DNA of 64,000 bases from Bradyrhizobium sp. in8p8. GTDB lineage: Bacteria > Pseudomonadota > Alphaproteobacteria > Rhizobiales > Xanthobacteraceae. A model generated the notes under the pieces. That model saw nothing but the letters and a program-made list of their open reading frames with translations. It did not search any database and was not told the DNA's origin. The DNA is taken from assembly GCF_000426845.1 (NCBI RefSeq), contig NZ_AUGD01000004.1, positions 62,001 through 126,000 on the forward strand, in the 5' to 3' direction. The position numbers were made by a program, and so were the translations under genes. Each line of letters starts with the position of its first letter. Positions within the stretch are counted from its first letter, which is position 1. This document shows positions 61,336 to 64,000 of the stretch, in pieces.

Positions 61336-61605
61336 TCAGCAGCCGCGGCAGATGTTGTTGATGCTGCGATAGACTGGGTCGTCGTTCTGCCGCATCTCGC
61401 GGAGCGTTTCGAGCGCGGTACTTTCGCGAGGCGGCTCGGGCCTGCGCTTGGCCGCAAGCTCATCCTCCTGCCGCTTGTAGCAGGCTTCGCGGTCAGGCTT
61501 TTCCCGGATGAAGCGGCAGTTCTGCTCCAATGCCGCTGCATGGCCCGATGGGAGCACGAAGGCGACCAGGGCAACGAGCGCGGATTTCTTGGCCATACGA
61601 TACAT
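61336..61605 (-). CDS. Small secreted Cys-containing protein, function unknown
   Basis: 89 residues from MYRMAKKSALVALVAFVLPS (AAGG 7 bases upstream; ATG at 61596 also possible). A signal cleaved near AAA is followed by LEQNCRFIREKPDREACYKR, a Lys/Arg/Pro/Glu middle, and a C-terminus with two more Cys (INNICRGC), four in all. Convergent with the enoyl-CoA hydratase gene. No family recognised. Confidence 0.65.
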   Translation of the reverse strand: MYRMAKKSALVALVAFVLPSGHAAALEQNCRFIREKPDREACYKRQEDELAAKRRPEPPRESTALETLREMRQNDDPVYRSINNICRGC

Positions 61606-61716
61606 GGCTGCCCTTGTCTCAGGTCCAGCGAGTGGGAGCAACCGTGATCTTGCGATGGTGGGGCGAGCCGGGCTAATCCTCCATCCCTCCAGACAAATGC
61701 CGGGAGCGGACGCGCC

Positions 61717-63081
61717 ATGCGGCCCAGGATGATCGAAGAACCGGCACGGAAAGTGCCGCTCTATGGCGAATACGAAGTGGTCGTGCTTGGCGGCGGTCCG
61801 GCCGGCATCGTGGCGGCGGCCTCGGCCTCGCGGGCCGGGCGGAAGACGCTGCTGATCGAGCGTTACGGGTTTCTCGGCGGCATGGGCACCGCAGCCGGCG
61901 TCACCAACTTCTGCGGCCTGCATGGCAATGTCCATGGCGAGCACCGGCGGCTGGTGCAGGGCATGGCGTCGGAGCTGCTGGCGCGGATCGATCGCTTGAA
62001 CGGCCTGAACACGCCGCATCTGATCCTCGGCAAGGTCTATGCGCAGGCCTACGACACCGCGGCCTACAAGATCGCGGCCGATCAACTGCTCGCCGGTCAC
62101 CAGGTGAACATCCTTTTCCATGCGCTCGGTGCCGGCGTCGTGATGGGCGATGACCGCCGCATCGACGCGTTGCTGGTCGAGACCAAGGCTGGCCGGCAGG
62201 CGGTGCGGTCCGAGATCTTCATCGATTGCTCCGGCGACGGCGATCTTGCCGTGTGGGCCGGCGCGCCGTTCGAGCTCGGCGATGAGCACGGTCATCCGCT
62301 CTACCCTTCGATGATGCTGCGCCTCAACGGCATCGATCCGGAGAAGGCGGGCGATGCGTGGCGCACCATTCCGCAATTGATGGACAAGGCCCTTGCGGCC
62401 GGCACCCACACATTCCCGCGCAAGAGCGTGATCGTGCGGCCGCAAAAGTCCGGCATCGAGTGGCGGGTGAACTTCACGCAGGTCGCGCGCGAGGACGGCC
62501 ACGCCATCAACGGCGTCGAGCCCGACGATCTCACCCGCGGCGAGATCGAGGGCCGCAAGCAGGCGCTGGCCGCGTTCGAATTCCTGCGTACCGTGCCGGG
62601 CTTCGAAAGATCCTACATCGTCGACCTGCCGCCGCAGCTCGGCATCCGCGAGACCCGCCGCATCAAGGGCGGCTACCAGCTCAGCGGCGAGGACGTGCTC
62701 GGCTGCGCCTCGTTCGAGGATTCTATCGGCGTCAATGGCTGGCCGATCGAGGCGCATGTTCCCGGCGACGTCGTCTTTACATTCCCGCCGATCCCGGACT
62801 CGCGCGGCTACAACGAGCTGCCTTACCGGATGCTGGTGCCCGAAGGCGTCGACAATCTCCTGGTTGCGGGCCGCTGCGCGTCCATGACACATGAGGGCCA
62901 ATCGGCCGCGCGGGTCTCCGGTGCCTGCTTCGCGATGGGCGAGGCCGCAGGTTCCGCCGCCGCGCTCGCGCTCGCTGGAAATCGGATTCCGCGCGACATC
63001 CCCATTGAAAAATTGCAGGAAACCTTGAAACAACAGGGCGCCTTCATCGGGCGGGACCAGGCGCTGCCTGAAGGCCTGTAG
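61717..63081 (+). CDS. FAD-dependent oxidoreductase
   Basis: 454 residues. YEVVVLGGGPAGIVAAASAS (dinucleotide-binding GxGxxG), a Gly-rich loop GFLGGMGTAAGVTNFCGLHG, SEIFIDCSGDGDLAVWAGAP, and the C-terminal NLLVAGRCASMTHEGQSAAR with GACFAMGEAAGSAAALALAG. This is the pattern of the FAD-dependent family (PF12831) that includes fumarate-reductase-like and hydroxylating enzymes; the Cys near the active-site loop is notable. 32 bases ahead of a binding-protein gene on the same strand. Confidence 0.88.
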   Translation: MRPRMIEEPARKVPLYGEYEVVVLGGGPAGIVAAASASRAGRKTLLIERYGFLGGMGTAAGVTNFCGLHGNVHGEHRRLVQGMASELLARIDRLNGLNTPHLILGKVYAQAYDTAAYKIAADQLLAGHQVNILFHALGAGVVMGDDRRIDALLVETKAGRQAVRSEIFIDCSGDGDLAVWAGAPFELGDEHGHPLYPSMMLRLNGIDPEKAGDAWRTIPQLMDKALAAGTHTFPRKSVIVRPQKSGIEWRVNFTQVAREDGHAINGVEPDDLTRGEIEGRKQALAAFEFLRTVPGFERSYIVDLPPQLGIRETRRIKGGYQLSGEDVLGCASFEDSIGVNGWPIEAHVPGDVVFTFPPIPDSRGYNELPYRMLVPEGVDNLLVAGRCASMTHEGQSAARVSGACFAMGEAAGSAAALALAGNRIPRDIPIEKLQETLKQQGAFIGRDQALPEGL

Positions 63082-63113
63082 CGGACTGCAAGACAACCAC
63101 GAGAGGAAACGGG

Positions 63114-64000
63114 ATGATCGGGATGGTGCGGCTCGTGCTCGCGGGCCTGGTGGCGATCATGGTGATGGGTACGGCGCGGGCCGAGGACGGCCTGAAGGCC
63201 AAGATCGGCGTGCTCCGCCTGTCCTCCTCCGCGCCCGTCTTCATCGCGCAGGATAAGGGCTATTTCCGCGACGCTGGCCTCGAGGTCGAGCTGAAATTCT
63301 TCGATGCGGCGCAGCCGATCGCGGTCGCCACCACCTCGGGCGACGTCGATTTCGGCATCACCGCCTTCACCGCCGGTCTCTACAATCTTGCCGGCAAGGG
63401 CACGCTGAAGGTGATCGGCGGGATGAGCCGCGAGAAGGCCGGCTATCCCCTGATCGGCTATTTCGCAAGCAACAAGGCCTATGCCGCCGGCCTGAAGACG
63501 CCGAAGGATCTTGCAGGCAAGCGCGTGGCGGTCACACAGGTGGGATCTAGCTTTCACTATTCGCTCGGCCTGCTCGCCGACAAATACGGCTTCAAGCTCG
63601 CCGAGGTGAAGATCGTGCCGCTGCAATCGCTGTCGAACGCGGCCGCTGCGCTGAAGGGCGAGACCGTCGATGCGGCGCTGCTGCCGGTCTCCACCGCGCG
63701 AAAGCTGATGGACGAGGGCGGCGCGAAGTTCCTGGGCTGGGTCGGCGACGAGACGCCGTGGCAATTGGGGGCGGTGTTCGCCTCGCCGAAGACGCTGACC
63801 AACAGGGCGGCGGTGACGAAGCTGCTTGGAGCGCTGGCGAAAGCCGACCGTGAATATCACGATGTGATCCTCGCCGCCATGAAGGGCGGCGTCGCGCCGA
63901 TCAACGAGCAGACAAGGCCGCTGCTGGAGATCGTCGCGAAATACACCAACCTGCCGGTCGAGCAGGTGGTCGGCAACTGCGCCTACATCGATCCCGACGG
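63114..64000 (+). CDS. ABC transporter substrate-binding protein (NitT/TauT family), 3' end outside window
   Basis: The reading frame from ATG (GAGAGGAAAC upstream) stays open to the end of the window, at least 295 residues. Signal MIGMVRLVLAGLVAIMVMGT, cleaved near ARAED. IGVLRLSSSAPVFIAQDKGY and FRDAGLEVELKFFDAAQPIA, then DVDFGITAFTAGLYNLAGKG and LKVIGGMSREKAG, are typical of SsuA/TauA/ThiY-like proteins; GLKTPKDLAGKRVAVTQVGS follows. It captures a sulfonate, nitrate or aromatic ligand in the periplasm; permease genes, if any, lie beyond the window. Confidence 0.9.
   Translation, partial: MIGMVRLVLAGLVAIMVMGTARAEDGLKAKIGVLRLSSSAPVFIAQDKGYFRDAGLEVELKFFDAAQPIAVATTSGDVDFGITAFTAGLYNLAGKGTLKVIGGMSREKAGYPLIGYFASNKAYAAGLKTPKDLAGKRVAVTQVGSSFHYSLGLLADKYGFKLAEVKIVPLQSLSNAAAALKGETVDAALLPVSTARKLMDEGGAKFLGWVGDETPWQLGAVFASPKTLTNRAAVTKLLGALAKADREYHDVILAAMKGGVAPINEQTRPLLEIVAKYTNLPVEQVVGNCAYIDPD

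Noticed and set aside
61336..63096. 586-codon minus-strand frame across the FAD oxidoreductase
   Set aside because: Only its last 89 codons (61336-61605) form a plausible gene with signal peptide and ribosome-binding site; the remainder is antisense to a clear oxidoreductase.

Overview
The window is a piece of an alphaproteobacterial chromosome, most probably Bradyrhizobium or a close Nitrobacteraceae relative. This is inferred from the GC-rich DNA, the gene order bolA / DnaJ-like / cobS-cobT / rpmB / SUV3-like helicase / fdxA / carD, a cyoABCD operon carrying SURF1 and a RegB/RegA-type redox pair, many acyl-CoA catabolic genes, and several families of short palindromic intergenic repeats that I associate with this group. 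No nodulation, nitrogen-fixation, phage or integrase genes are visible.

Layout. 1-2.3 kb: the 3' end of a CBS/CorC membrane-protein gene, BolA, a J-domain protein and a small secreted protein. 2.4-4.9 kb: two divergent citrate-synthase homologues; one carries an N-terminal helix-turn-helix and an inverted repeat lies between them. 4.9-14.1 kb: DedA protein, cobS and cobT (aerobic cobaltochelatase), a Tat-exported esterase/phytase-like protein, an old-yellow-enzyme family reductase, a small membrane protein, a PilZ protein and a DUF2235 hydrolase. 14.1-16.4 kb: an AT-richer, decayed island with a helicase fragment, a truncated DNA methyltransferase and a possible PD-(D/E)XK-type protein, lying just beyond the rpmB terminator. 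16.5-24.7 kb: housekeeping block rpmB, DUF3108 protein, SUV3-like RNA helicase, an S4 RNA-binding protein whose only well-placed start is ACG, fdxA and carD. 24.7-33.1 kb: the minus-strand cytochrome bo3 operon cyoABCD-SURF1-sensor kinase-response regulator, divergent from an MFS transporter. 33.2-35.6 kb: M48 lipoprotein protease and a thermonuclease-like protein.

35.9-64 kb is mainly catabolic and transport-related: an orphan amino-acid-type binding protein, enoyl-CoA hydratases, VOC proteins, a pair of unlike acyl-CoA dehydrogenases, SDRs, two ketopantoate-reductase-like enzymes, AMP-forming acyl-CoA ligases, an RraA-like protein, a cupin, and an internally deleted TctC-type binding-protein remnant. 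The best-organised unit is 52.2-58.6 kb. There, a TetR regulator and acyl-CoA ligase diverge from an SCP2-type thiolase, two MaoC-like hydratases, an SDR and an acyl-CoA dehydrogenase, with a perfect palindrome between the two arms. This is a nearly complete beta-oxidation pathway for an unidentified acid. A tRNA-Arg(CCT) lies at 50.15 kb, and the window ends inside a NitT/TauT-type binding-protein gene.

The most unusual items are the HTH-citrate synthase fusion with its putative operator, the decayed restriction-like island, and the S4 gene that follows the helicase stop codon without an ATG, GTG or TTG in a usable position. All assignments come from reading the sequence; no database search was run.
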